Shown here piece by piece: positions 16,430-24,479 of a DNA stretch of 44,632 bases. Source of the DNA: Nocardioides sp. PD653-B2 (GTDB lineage Bacteria > Actinomycetota > Actinomycetes > Propionibacteriales > Nocardioidaceae); NCBI RefSeq assembly GCF_002117935.1, contig NZ_BDJE01000023.1, positions 1-44,632 of the forward strand. The letters run 5' to 3'. Under the pieces are notes generated by a model. It did not search any database. It was not told where the DNA came from and saw only the letters and a program-made list of their open reading frames with translations. Numbering within the stretch: position 1 is the first letter of the stretch; the number at the start of each line of letters is the position of its first letter. A program made the translations under genes and the position numbers.

Positions 16430-17056
16430 CTACCGGTGGGCGATCGCGGTGAAGGCGTGCGTGGCGGCGTCGACGATCTCGTCGGGGGTCGCCTCGAGGG
16501 AGCCGTCCAGCCAGCCGGTCACGAGCTGGGCGACGCCCCCGATGAAGACGAGGCCGGCCATCTCCCCCTCGCGTGCCGAGAGCGCCCGCTCGCCGTAGAG
16601 CACGGCCGCGTCCTCGGCCGCGAGGTGGGCGAAGACGCGGAGCAGCTCGCTGCGCCGCGGGCCCAGGGCGTCGAGCGCCGCGGACTCGACGATCGCGACC
16701 CGGCCCTTGCGCGGGTCCTCGGTGAGGATCTCGACGAACGCCCCCACCGCAGCCCGGACCCGGGCGGCGGGGTCACCGCCGGCGGCCTCGACCTCCTCGA
16801 GCGCGGCCCGACCGCGGTGCTCGATCTCGGCGGCGACCCGGTCCATCACCGCGACGAGGGCGGCGTCGAGGTTGGCGAACTCCTGGTAGAAGTAGCGCTC
16901 GGTCAGCCCGGCCTCGGCGCAGATGCGGGTCATCGTCACCCGTGGCCCGCCCTCCCGTCCCCAGACCGCCAGCGCCGCGTCGAGCAGCCGCTCGCGCCGT
17001 TCGGCCTGGCGCTCGGCCGCGCTCCGGCCGCCGTACCGACCTGCCTTGACCGCCAT
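16430..17056 (-). CDS. TetR family transcriptional regulator
   Basis: 208 residues. The N-terminal helix-turn-helix is clear: RRERLLDAALAVWGREG, VTMTRICAEAGLTERYFYQEFANLDAAL. The C-terminal ligand domain is a typical TetR_C helical bundle. It heads the operon with the acyl-CoA dehydrogenase and is divergent from the cytochrome P450 gene at 17112. The 55-bp gap holds the inverted repeat GACAGG-N4-CCTGTC (17079-17094), the obvious candidate operator, which would let it control both directions. ATG 17056 was chosen because the HTH follows at the usual distance; upstream frame extension has no similarity. The ligand may be the acyl-CoA or a P450 substrate, which is inference. Confidence 0.88.
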   Translation of the reverse strand: MAVKAGRYGGRSAAERQAERRERLLDAALAVWGREGGPRVTMTRICAEAGLTERYFYQEFANLDAALVAVMDRVAAEIEHRGRAALEEVEAAGGDPAARVRAAVGAFVEILTEDPRKGRVAIVESAALDALGPRRSELLRVFAHLAAEDAAVLYGERALSAREGEMAGLVFIGGVAQLVTGWLDGSLEATPDEIVDAATHAFTAIAHR

Positions 17057-17076
17057 GGACCCATGGTCGCACAACA

Positions 17077-17105
17077 TTGACAGGACACCCTGTCTGAATG
17101 ACAGT
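17077..17105 (+). promoter_or_regulatory. P450 promoter with TetR operator
   Basis: TTGACA (17077-17082) and GACAGT (17100-17105) have a 17-base spacer and end 6 bases before the GTG start of the P450, so the transcript is probably leaderless. The inverted repeat GACAGG-ACAC-CCTGTC (17079-17094) overlaps the -35 box and spacer, where bound TetR would block RNA polymerase. Confidence 0.65.
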
Positions 17106-17111
17106 GGGCGG

Positions 17112-18458
17112 GTGACCGCCACCGTTCCCGTCCGGGAGCTGCCCCCGCCGCCCCCGGGTCTCCCCTTCATCGGGCGCGGCCTCGAGTACGCGCGCGACCC
17201 GGTCGCGCTCTTCCACAGGCAGTGGGACACGTACGGCGCGGTCTCGCCGATGAGCATGGTCGGCACCGACCGGTGGGCGATGCTGCTCGGCCCGGACGCC
17301 TGCGAGGTGGCGCTGCGCAACGCCGACAAGGCCTTCGCGAACGGACCGGCGTGGACCTACCTGGTCGGGCCGTTCTTCGGCCGTGGCCTGATGTTCCTCG
17401 ACTTCGAGGAGCACCACCTGCACCGGCGGATCATGCAGCAGGCGTTCACCCGCGACCGGCTCGAGGCCTACACGACGGGCATGCACACGGCGATCACCGC
17501 CGGGCTGCAGGACTGGCAGCCGGCCGACGGGTTCCAGGCCTACTGGGCGCTCAAGCAGCTCACCCTCGACATCGCGACCCAGACCTTCATGGGCGGTGCG
17601 GAGCACACCTCCCCCGACGAGATGGCACGCGTCAACAAGGCGTTCATCGCGTGCGTCCAGGCCGCCGCGGCGATCGTGCGCCACGACGTGCCGTTCACCC
17701 GCTGGCGCCGCGGGATGAAGGGGCGCCGGCTGCTCGAGGAGTTCGTGCGCGGCTACCTGCCGTCGCGCCGGGCCGACGCGACCGACGACCTGCTGTCGGT
17801 GCTGTGCCACATCGAGTCCGACGACGGCGAGCGGTTCAGCGACGACGACGTCGTCAACCACATGATCTTCTTGATGATGGCCGCGCACGACACCTCGACG
17901 TACACGCTCTCGACGATGCTGCAGTACCTCGGCCAGCACCCGCAGTGGCAGGAGCGCTGCCGCGCCGAGTCCGCCGAGCTCGACGCGCGGCTCGAGGGCG
18001 ACCCGGGGCTCGCGGACCTCGAAAGCCTGGCGTCGCTCGACCTCGTGATGAAGGAGTGCCTGCGGCTGCGGGCACCGGTGCCGGTCGTGCTGCGCCAGAC
18101 CGTGAAGGACACCGTGGTCCTCGGCACCCGCCTGCCGGCGGGGACCTACGTCGTGGTCGCGCCGCAGTTCAGCCACCTGATGCCGGAGTACTGGACCGAC
18201 CCCGCCACGTTCGACCCCGAGCGGTTCGCCGCCGACCGGCGCGAGGACAAGTCGCACCGCTACGCGTGGGAGCCCTTCGGCGGCGGCGTGCACAAGTGCC
18301 TCGGCATGCACTTCGCCGGCGCCGAGGTGAAGGCCTTCCTGCACCACGTCCTGCGCGACTTCACCTGGTCGGTGGACCCGTCGTACGTCGCCCCGCTCAA
18401 CAACCACTCGCTGCCGTTCCCCCAGGACGGCCAGCCGATCGACCTGCGTCGGCGCTGA
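17112..18458 (+). CDS. Cytochrome P450
   Basis: 448 residues with the standard P450 landmarks: I-helix oxygen-activation motif AAHDTS (257-262), ExxR as ECLR (315-318) and the haem-binding loop FGGGVHKCLG with the proximal ligand Cys396. The N-terminal proline-rich PPPPPGLPFIGRG resembles the hinge of eukaryotic-like and CYP51/CYP120-like bacterial P450s, and no membrane anchor is present. It would need separate redox partners, none of which adjoins it. The start GTG 17112 lies 6 bases after the -10 box, with no ribosome binding site, so a leaderless message is likely. It is divergent from the TetR gene and shares its operator. Substrate unknown; the TetR/acyl-CoA dehydrogenase context hints at a lipid or terpenoid. 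Confidence 0.92.
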   Translation: MTATVPVRELPPPPPGLPFIGRGLEYARDPVALFHRQWDTYGAVSPMSMVGTDRWAMLLGPDACEVALRNADKAFANGPAWTYLVGPFFGRGLMFLDFEEHHLHRRIMQQAFTRDRLEAYTTGMHTAITAGLQDWQPADGFQAYWALKQLTLDIATQTFMGGAEHTSPDEMARVNKAFIACVQAAAAIVRHDVPFTRWRRGMKGRRLLEEFVRGYLPSRRADATDDLLSVLCHIESDDGERFSDDDVVNHMIFLMMAAHDTSTYTLSTMLQYLGQHPQWQERCRAESAELDARLEGDPGLADLESLASLDLVMKECLRLRAPVPVVLRQTVKDTVVLGTRLPAGTYVVVAPQFSHLMPEYWTDPATFDPERFAADRREDKSHRYAWEPFGGGVHKCLGMHFAGAEVKAFLHHVLRDFTWSVDPSYVAPLNNHSLPFPQDGQPIDLRRR

Positions 18459-18473
18459 CCGTCCCCGGGTGGC

Positions 18474-18850
18474 TCAGGCGTGGATCGGCGCGTGCGGGTC
18501 GATCTCGGCCTCGACGCCGGGGTCGCCGGCGTCGACGTGGTAGTCCTGCGGCCGGGTCTGGTCGACACCCTCGTCGACCTTCAGCGCACGCAGCACCACG
18601 GTCAGCACGACCGCGACGAGCAGGTTGAGCAGGAACGCGACCAGCGCGATGTAGACCTTCGTCTCCGTGCCCGGGAACGCCACCAGCGGTCCGCCGAAGT
18701 GCGCCTGGACGGGCGAGGCGACGCCGTACGCCGACCAGGTGCCGTAGAGCATCCCGACCGCCAGCCGGCCAGCAGCGCCCAGCGGTGCATCCAGCGCGTG
18801 GAGAGGCCCCAGTCCCATCCCGGGGTGCGTGTCGAGCGGCTGGAAATAGG
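18474..18850 (-). pseudogene. Decayed C-terminal fragment of a sodium:solute symporter
   Basis: The minus-strand frame ending at 18474 reads GMLYGTWSAYGVASPVQ, then a membrane helix (VYIALVAFLLNLLVAVVLTVVL) and a charged tail, which is how actinobacterial SSF monocarboxylate/solute symporters end. Upstream the similarity continues in another frame as WDWGLSTRWMHRWALLAGW, so a single-base loss near 18765 has broken the frame. Only about 120 codons remain of a protein that is normally 500-600 residues. The rest of the gene is missing; the adjacent 18851-18932 stretch shows nothing I recognise. Unlike its neighbours the fragment has no start signal. Confidence 0.65.
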
Positions 18851-18932
18851 CCTCGCCGGGCGGGCGCTCCTGTCAGACGCGGATCCGCCCGGCGGGGGGT
18901 TTGGGGGTGTCGGAGTTTCGTCGGGAAAGACC

Positions 18933-18964
18933 GAGCCCGCCCCGGCTGCTGCCGGGACGGGCTC
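18933..18964 (-). terminator. Terminator after the secreted three-module gene
   Basis: GAGCCCG and CGGGCTC close an inner CCCGGC/GCCGGG stem with one mismatch between them. It lies 32 bases beyond the stop codon at 18996. Confidence 0.7.
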
Positions 18965-18995
18965 AGGTCAGGTGGTGTCTCTCAGCTCGCGGCCG

Positions 18996-20105
18996 TCAGG
19001 GACCGACAAGCGGGTTCGACGTCCGGCTGTTGATGCACAGCGCTCCGACCTTGACCTGACCGTCGACCGGCCAGTCGTGGAAGAAGCGGTAGACGCGGGT
19101 CTTGGGCCGCGGCTCCATGCCGAGGAACCAGTTGTACTCCCAGAAGTCGGCCATGTAGAACCAACCGACGCCGGCCTTGTAGCCGTGGTAGCTGGGCACG
19201 TCCTCGTCACAGGTGAACTGCACGTTGCTCGGGTCGCCCATGTCGATGCCGTACTGGTGCCCCAGGTTGAAGTTCGAGCTCGGCAGGTGCTTCATCGCGA
19301 GGCCGTGCTTGTGACCACCGGCGATACCGACCCGGTTGCTGATGCACTTGCCGTAGAAGGCCACCGAGGCAAGCGAGTTGGCCGCGAACTCCCAACGCCA
19401 CGAAGCTCCGTTGTTCGTCGGGACGCTGGCCACGAGCCGGTGGTCCACCGCTCCCGCAGGGGCGAGGTTGAAGCCCGGCGCCACGAAGTACTCGTTCGCC
19501 GCGCAGTCCCAGACGCCCGCCGAGTCCCAGTAGGTGCGACCGGTCCATCCCTGCGGGCCCGTCCCCGGGGTGCCGGTGAACGAGTTGGTCACGTTGATCG
19601 GGTGCTGGTGAGAGTTGGTGGACTCCGTGAAGCCCCGGATGCAGGTCACGTAGAGCTTCAGCTGAGCGTCGCCGTAGGCGCGGTTCGCGAAGTCGTACAG
19701 CCACCGGTTCCCGTTCCCGACGCTCAGGTCGGGGTAGGACGCCTTGACGTACACGTCGCGCTCGTCGTTGTAGGTCCCGCCGAGCGTGGTCGTCGTCGGG
19801 AAGCCGTCGTCGTCGGGGTCCGACGGGGGCGGGTTGAACTGGTCGACGTGCTTCACCATCCACATGCCGTCGATCACCGTGTCGCCCGAGTTGCAGCTCA
19901 GGGACTGGGGACCCGTGACACCGATGGCGTCAGGGCCGACGCCGGCGAGCCGGAGGTCCTTCTCCATCTTGTAGATGTAGACCTGGTGCTTGTGCGACGT
20001 GGCCGCGTCCGCGGGCGCTGAGGTCGCAGCAACGAAGGCTGCCGGCGCGATGAGCGCTCCGGCGGCCACCGCAATGAATCTGCGATACCGGGTTTGAACC
20101 GTCAT
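18996..20105 (-). CDS. Secreted protein with three H-x-H/cysteine-pair modules, function unknown
   Basis: 369 residues. A Sec signal peptide (RYRRF, hydrophobic core, ADA cleavage site at about 34) leads directly into the first module. Three modules follow, each opening with an H-x-H motif (H38/H40, H166/H168, H265/H267), then a Cys 31-33 residues later (C71, C201, C299) and a second Cys at C155, C254 and C357 in a TCI/KCI/LCI setting after an aromatic segment (RWLYDF, WRWEF, RVYRFF). The six cysteines would pair within modules outside the cell; the histidines may bind a metal. I do not recognise the family. AAGGAGG lies 9 bases upstream of ATG 20105. The gene stands alone, with its own terminator. 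Confidence 0.8.
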   Translation of the reverse strand: MTVQTRYRRFIAVAAGALIAPAAFVAATSAPADAATSHKHQVYIYKMEKDLRLAGVGPDAIGVTGPQSLSCNSGDTVIDGMWMVKHVDQFNPPPSDPDDDGFPTTTTLGGTYNDERDVYVKASYPDLSVGNGNRWLYDFANRAYGDAQLKLYVTCIRGFTESTNSHQHPINVTNSFTGTPGTGPQGWTGRTYWDSAGVWDCAANEYFVAPGFNLAPAGAVDHRLVASVPTNNGASWRWEFAANSLASVAFYGKCISNRVGIAGGHKHGLAMKHLPSSNFNLGHQYGIDMGDPSNVQFTCDEDVPSYHGYKAGVGWFYMADFWEYNWFLGMEPRPKTRVYRFFHDWPVDGQVKVGALCINSRTSNPLVGP

Positions 20106-20481
20106 GACGACGATCCTCCTTGCGTGACAGGAAATAGGGCGTGAGCACGTCTCCCCGAGAACGTTCCTCCGGCCCCCCCAGCCCGGTTATGTCACAGGCT
20201 AAGTCGGTCTCTTGACAGCAAGAAACTGGTCTATCGCAGTGGTCTACGACTCCGGACTAGCCACCTGATCTGGACCACTGCCGGACCCCGCGAGCCGCTC
20301 CGATGGCGACCGACGACGATCAGTGACGTCGCGGCGCCGGGTCGAGACGGTGCCACGCCCCCCGGCCAGGACGCCGTGCGACGCGCCGGGCGCGGGCCGA
20401 TCGGCGCCGCTGGTCCGTACCTCCCCGGCAGGTCGCGGACGCCGCGGGTGCGCGCCGCCCAGGCCCGGTGGTCAGGTCAGG
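20106..20481. other. Gene-free region upstream of the secreted protein
   Basis: No open frame with similarity or ribosome binding site is seen. The part nearest the secreted-protein gene (20170-20280) is markedly less GC-rich. It contains the direct repeat TGGTCTAT/TGGTCTAC (13-base period) and the inverted pair CAGTGGTC (20237-20244) and GACCACTG (20273-20280). These are candidate regulatory sites. The end next to the peptidase gene has a short GGTCA triple repeat at 20470-20484. Confidence 0.5.
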
Positions 20482-22392
20482 TCAGCGAGCGAGCCAGGCG
20501 GCGTACGCGTCGAAGGTGTAGGGCCGGCCGAGGAAGTCGGCGACCAGGTCGGCGGCGTCCTTCGAGCCGCCGGGCGCGAGCACCCGGTCGCGGTAGCGGC
20601 CGGCGACCTCGGCGTCGAAGAGGTCGTCGGGGTCGAAGGCGCTGAAGAGGTCCTTCGCGATCACCAAGGACCACATGTAGGTGTAGTACGCCGAGGAGTA
20701 GCCGCCGAGGTGGCCGAAGCTCGCGAACATGTGCGTGCCCTCGATGTAGGCGAACGGCGAGTAGCGCGCCTGCAGCTCCCGCATCGCGGCGGTGAGGTCG
20801 GCGGGCCGGTCGGTGTGGAACCAGTAGGACATCGCCGCGTAGAACATCTGGGTGCGCGCCTGGTAGCCCTTGCCGAAGTCGTCGGCCGCGCGCATCCGCT
20901 CGACCAGGTCGGCGGGGATCGGCTCGCCGTTGGCGTTCGTCGCGAAGCTGCGCAGGATGTCGGCGTCCCACGCCCACTCCTCGAGCATCTGGCTCGGCGC
21001 CTCCACGAAGTCCCACTCGGTGGCGACCCCCGAGAAGCGGGTCCACTCGCCGCGGCCCGCGAGCACGTGGTGGACCAGGTGCCCGAACTCGTGGAACAGC
21101 GTGACGACGTGGTCGTGCTCCATCAGCCCGCGGGAGAAGTTGCAGACCAGCGCGCCCTCGGCGAGCTGCCGGCCGGCGAGCCCGTCGGCGACGGTGAACT
21201 GGGCGGCGTGCTTGTACTTGCCGTCGCGCGGGTGCAGGTCGAGGTAGATCCGGCCCAGCGTCTCGTCGCCGGAGAAGACGTCGTACGCCGTGACGTCCTC
21301 GTGCCAGACCGTCGCGTCCGGCACCGGCTCGTAGCGCAGCCCGAAGAGGCGCGCGGTCACGTCGAGCAGCCCCTGGCGCACCCTCGTGAAGTCGAAGTAG
21401 GTGCGCACCAGCTGGGCGTCGACGTCGTGCTGCTCCTTGCGCACCAGCTCCTCGTAGTAGAGGGAGTCGGCGGTGTCGATCTCCGTCGCGTCGGGCACGT
21501 CCTGGCGGTAGCGCGCGAGCAGCGACTCGAGGTCACGGCGCATCGGCGCATCGGCCGCCTCCGCGATCCGGTCGATGAACTCGGGGATCGCCGGTCCCTT
21601 GCCGATCATCTTCACGTCGGCGTCGTACGACGCGAAGTCGGCGTAGCCGACCAGGTTGGCGAGCTCGTGCCGCAGCGCGAACATCTCGCCGAGCAGCGAC
21701 TCGTTCTGCGGCCAGCCGCGCTCGAGGAAGGCGACGGTGACCTGGCGCCGGACGTCGGGGTCGTGGGCGAACATCCGCACCGGCACCGCGTCGGGGTAGT
21801 CGGTGGTGACCGTGACCAGGCCGTCGTCGCCCGCCGGGTGCGCGTCGAGCCAGTCCTGCGGCAGCCCGGCCAGTCGGTCCGGGGTGACCCGGACGGTCCG
21901 GACGTCGTCGCGGATGGTGCGGCTGAACTCCTGCCCGACCGCGGTCAGCCGCTCGTTGATCTCCGTCAGCCGGGCACGGGTCGCGTCGTCGAGGTCGACA
22001 CCGGCGCGACGGAAGTCCTCGAGCGTCTTGGTCAGCAGCCGGGCCGCGACCGGGTCGAGGCCGTCGGCGTCGAGCCCGGCGAAGACGTCGTACAGCGCCC
22101 GGTCCTGGCGCAGCTCGGTCACCAGCCGGTCGACCTCGACCTCGGCCTGCTCGCAGCTCGTGCGCACCGCCTCGTCCGGGTGCACGTTGGCGAGCAGCGA
22201 CCCCACGCTCGCGATGTTGCTCAACACCCGACCGACCTCGTCCCACTGCCGGAGCACCCCGAGCGCGTCGGCCGGCGGATCGTCGCGCAGCCGGTCGACC
22301 AGGACCCGGGCCTCGGCCAGCCCGTCCCGGGTGCGGGTCTCCACCCAGGCCGGGGCGTCGTCGTTCGAGGGCAGCGCGAGAGGGGCCGTCAT
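20482..22392 (-). CDS. M3 family metallopeptidase (oligopeptidase)
   Basis: 636 residues, soluble, of the thimet oligopeptidase/Dcp family. The zinc site HEFGH is at 434-438 (H434, H438, catalytic E435) and the third ligand lies in VEAPSQ (E464). YSSAYYTYMWS and the C-terminal SxxxGGSxDAxDLVxDFLGR region are typical of the family. It should cleave short peptides in the cytoplasm. ATG 22392 overlaps the stop codon of the sigma factor gene (ATGA), so the two genes are translationally coupled and in one operon with the DGPF protein. Linking an oligopeptidase to an ECF42 sigma factor is unusual and may be a local arrangement. Confidence 0.92.
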   Translation of the reverse strand: MTAPLALPSNDDAPAWVETRTRDGLAEARVLVDRLRDDPPADALGVLRQWDEVGRVLSNIASVGSLLANVHPDEAVRTSCEQAEVEVDRLVTELRQDRALYDVFAGLDADGLDPVAARLLTKTLEDFRRAGVDLDDATRARLTEINERLTAVGQEFSRTIRDDVRTVRVTPDRLAGLPQDWLDAHPAGDDGLVTVTTDYPDAVPVRMFAHDPDVRRQVTVAFLERGWPQNESLLGEMFALRHELANLVGYADFASYDADVKMIGKGPAIPEFIDRIAEAADAPMRRDLESLLARYRQDVPDATEIDTADSLYYEELVRKEQHDVDAQLVRTYFDFTRVRQGLLDVTARLFGLRYEPVPDATVWHEDVTAYDVFSGDETLGRIYLDLHPRDGKYKHAAQFTVADGLAGRQLAEGALVCNFSRGLMEHDHVVTLFHEFGHLVHHVLAGRGEWTRFSGVATEWDFVEAPSQMLEEWAWDADILRSFATNANGEPIPADLVERMRAADDFGKGYQARTQMFYAAMSYWFHTDRPADLTAAMRELQARYSPFAYIEGTHMFASFGHLGGYSSAYYTYMWSLVIAKDLFSAFDPDDLFDAEVAGRYRDRVLAPGGSKDAADLVADFLGRPYTFDAYAAWLAR

Positions 22393-23603
22393 GGGGCCAG
22401 ACTGCCACGACGCCGGCGCAGATACGCCCGCTCGGCCTCGTTGTCGGTGGCCTCGATCGCCGCGTCGTACGCCGCCCGCGCGTCGCTGCTGCGGCCGAGC
22501 CGCCGGAGCAGGTCGGCCCGGGTGGCGTGCCAGGCGTGGTAGGTCGTGAGCGGCAGCCGGTCGACCTCGGCGAGCGCCACCTCGGCGCCGTCGAGCTCGG
22601 CGACGGCGATCGCGCGGTTGAGGGCCACCACCGGGCTCGGCGCGACGGCGTACAGCTGGGAGTACAGCGTCGCGACCTGCTCCCAGTCGGTGTCGGAGGC
22701 GGTCGGCGCGTCGGTGTGCACGGCGTTGACGGCGGCGAGCAGCTGGTAGTGCCCGGGTCGGTTCAGCGCGAGGGACTCCCGGACGAGGGCGTGGCCCTCG
22801 GCGATCAGGGCGCGGTCCCAGCCGCCGCGGTCCTGCTCGTGCAGGGGCACCAGCTCGCCTCCGGCGACCCGCGTCGTACGGCGGGACTCGGTGAGCAGCA
22901 TCAGCGCCAGCAGGCCGGCGACCTCGGGGTCGTCGGGCAGCAGCGCACGCAGGAGCCGGCCCAGCCGGATCGCCTCCGCCGTGAGGTCCTCGCGGATCGG
23001 CGCGTCGCCCGAGCTCGCCAGGTAGCCCTCGTTGAAGACCAGGTAGACCACGGCGAGCACCGCCGACAGTCGCTGGGTGAGGTCCGCGGCGTCCGGCACC
23101 CGGAAGGGGATGTGGGCGTCCTTGATCTTCCTCTTCGCGCGGGTGATCCGCTGGGCCATCGTGGTCTCCGGGACCAGGAACGCCTGGGCGATCTCGGCGA
23201 CCGTCAGGCCGCCGAGCAGCCGCAGCGTCATCGCCACCCGGGCCTCGGGGGCGAGCGCCGGGTGGCAGCAGGTGAAGATCAGCCGCAGCCGGTCGTCCTC
23301 GACGATGCCGGTGGGCTGGTGTCCTTCCGGGTTCTCGACCATCAGCGCGGCCTGGTGCTTGGCGTCCCGGTGTGACTCGCGGCGGATCTTGTCGATGCCC
23401 CGGTTGGCGGCGGTCGTGGTCAGCCACCCGCCCGGGTTGGGCGGCACGCCGTCCGCGGGCCAGCGCTCCACGGCGACCAAGAGCGCCTCGGCGGCCGCCT
23501 CCTCGGCGACGTCGATGTCGCCGAAGCGACGCACCAGCGAGGCGACGATCCGGCCGTACTCCTCGCGGTAGATCCGCTCGACTGCCTCCTGGGCACCGCT
23601 CAC
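22389..23603 (-). CDS. ECF42-type RNA polymerase sigma factor with C-terminal extension
   Basis: 404 residues, about twice a simple ECF sigma factor. Region 2 (IYREEYGRIVASLVRRFGD, AVERWPADGVPPNPGGWLTTTA) and region 4 (LTVAEIAQAFLVPETTMAQRITRAKRKIK) occupy the first half; the remainder is a helical, TPR-like extension. That plan, together with the adjacent DGPF (YCII-related) gene, is the hallmark of the ECF42 group, where the extension is known to be needed for activity and no anti-sigma factor is used. The start GTG 23603 overlaps the stop of the DGPF gene by four bases (GTGA), and its own stop overlaps the M3 peptidase start. A TGTCGA, the reported ECF42 -35 motif, lies upstream of the operon (24008-24013, minus strand), though no good -10 partner is seen. 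Confidence 0.9.
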   Translation of the reverse strand: MSGAQEAVERIYREEYGRIVASLVRRFGDIDVAEEAAAEALLVAVERWPADGVPPNPGGWLTTTAANRGIDKIRRESHRDAKHQAALMVENPEGHQPTGIVEDDRLRLIFTCCHPALAPEARVAMTLRLLGGLTVAEIAQAFLVPETTMAQRITRAKRKIKDAHIPFRVPDAADLTQRLSAVLAVVYLVFNEGYLASSGDAPIREDLTAEAIRLGRLLRALLPDDPEVAGLLALMLLTESRRTTRVAGGELVPLHEQDRGGWDRALIAEGHALVRESLALNRPGHYQLLAAVNAVHTDAPTASDTDWEQVATLYSQLYAVAPSPVVALNRAIAVAELDGAEVALAEVDRLPLTTYHAWHATRADLLRRLGRSSDARAAYDAAIEATDNEAERAYLRRRRGSLAP

Positions 23604-23968
23604 GCGCCCGGCTCCTCCTGGAAGGGGCGCACCTCGACCCGGTTGGCGCACGCCTTCGAGCCCTCGGCCGCCCACGCCAGGGCGGCGTCGAGGTCGGGCA
23701 CGTCGATGATCCAGAAGCCGCCGAGGTACTCCTTCGACTCGGCGAACGGACCGTCGGTGATCATCGGCTCGGCGCCGGTGTTGTCCACGGTGGTGGTCGC
23801 ATCGTGGGTCATGAGGCCGCCGGCGAACACCCACACGCCCTCGGCCTGCATGCGGTCGTTGACCTTGCCGGTGGCGTCGAACACCGCCTGCATCTCCTCG
23901 GGCGACAGCGCGTCCATCGCGGCGACGTCCGCGGGGGTGTGGTTCACGGCGAGCAGGTACTGGCTCAT
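23600..23968 (-). CDS. YCII-related DGPF-domain protein
   Basis: 122 residues: MSQYLLAVNHTPAD opening, then ITDGPFAESKEYLGGFWIIDVPDLDAALAWA, the DGPF signature with its conserved Asp. These small ferredoxin-like-fold proteins are regularly encoded next to ECF42 sigma factors and are often their targets. The biochemical role is unknown. ATG 23968 is supported by AGGAGG with a 7-base spacer; the frame extends further upstream without family similarity. It is the first gene of the DGPF-sigma-peptidase operon and is divergent from the VOC gene. Confidence 0.9.
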   Translation of the reverse strand: MSQYLLAVNHTPADVAAMDALSPEEMQAVFDATGKVNDRMQAEGVWVFAGGLMTHDATTTVDNTGAEPMITDGPFAESKEYLGGFWIIDVPDLDAALAWAAEGSKACANRVEVRPFQEEPGA

Positions 23969-24007
23969 GGCATTTCCTCCTGGGGTGGGCCCCGTCCGAG
24001 CCGTTCG

Positions 24008-24013
24008 TCGACA
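24008..24013 (-). promoter_or_regulatory. TGTCGA, possible ECF42 -35 element
   Basis: TGTCGA on the minus strand, 40 bases upstream of the DGPF start, matches the -35 motif described for ECF42 promoters. The matching CGA/TC -10 element is not evident at normal spacing, so autoregulation is only a suggestion. Confidence 0.3.
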
Positions 24014-24068
24014 CCACGAAGAAGACTGCCCCGATACGACACCCTTCCCCAAAGGATTTCTGTCTGCC

Positions 24069-24074
24069 TACTGT
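24069..24074 (+). promoter_or_regulatory. -10 box of the VOC gene (leaderless)
   Basis: TACTGT followed by 7 bases and ATG 24082; no ribosome binding site. Confidence 0.5.
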
Positions 24075-24081
24075 GAAACCC

Positions 24082-24462
24082 ATGTCCGCGCCGACGTTCC
24101 ACCTCTCCTCGACCGTGCTCGGTACGTCGGACCCGCGCGGGCTCGCCGCCTTCTACCGCGAGCTGCTGGGTTGGGAGGTGCGGGTCGACCGGCCCGAGTG
24201 GGTGGTGCTCAAGCCCCAGGGCGGCGTGACCGGCCTGTCGTTCCAGCGCGAGGACGGGCACGTGCCGCCGTCGTGGCCGGCCACGCCCGGCGACCAGCAG
24301 ATGCAGGCCCACCTCGACATCGCGGTCGACGACCTCGAGACCGGCGTGGCCCGGGCCCAGGCGCTCGGCGCCACCGTCGCGGACCACCAGCCCCAGGACG
24401 ACGTCCGGGTCCTGCTCGACCCGGCCGGCCACCCGTTCTGCCTCTTCGCTCCGGGCGCCTGA
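24082..24462 (+). CDS. VOC family protein (glyoxalase/bleomycin-resistance fold)
   Basis: 126 residues with two beta-alpha-beta-beta-beta units typical of the vicinal oxygen chelate fold: STVLGTSDPRGLAAFYRELLG at the front and HLDIAVDDLETGVARAQALGA, then VLLDPAGHPFCLFAPG at the end. Members bind a metal and act on diverse small molecules or simply bind drugs; the substrate here cannot be read. ATG 24082 is preferred over GTG 24073 because it sits 7 bases after TACTGT, which suggests a leaderless transcript. The next gene follows after 17 bp with a good ribosome binding site, so the two form an operon. Confidence 0.85.
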   Translation: MSAPTFHLSSTVLGTSDPRGLAAFYRELLGWEVRVDRPEWVVLKPQGGVTGLSFQREDGHVPPSWPATPGDQQMQAHLDIAVDDLETGVARAQALGATVADHQPQDDVRVLLDPAGHPFCLFAPGA

Positions 24463-24479
24463 GCGAGGAGAGGCGAGCC

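Noticed and set aside
18474..18818. An intact 114-residue membrane protein gene
   Set aside because: The N-terminal 20 residues lie in the wrong frame relative to the symporter similarity; there is no ribosome binding site and the rest matches only the C-terminus of a larger transporter.
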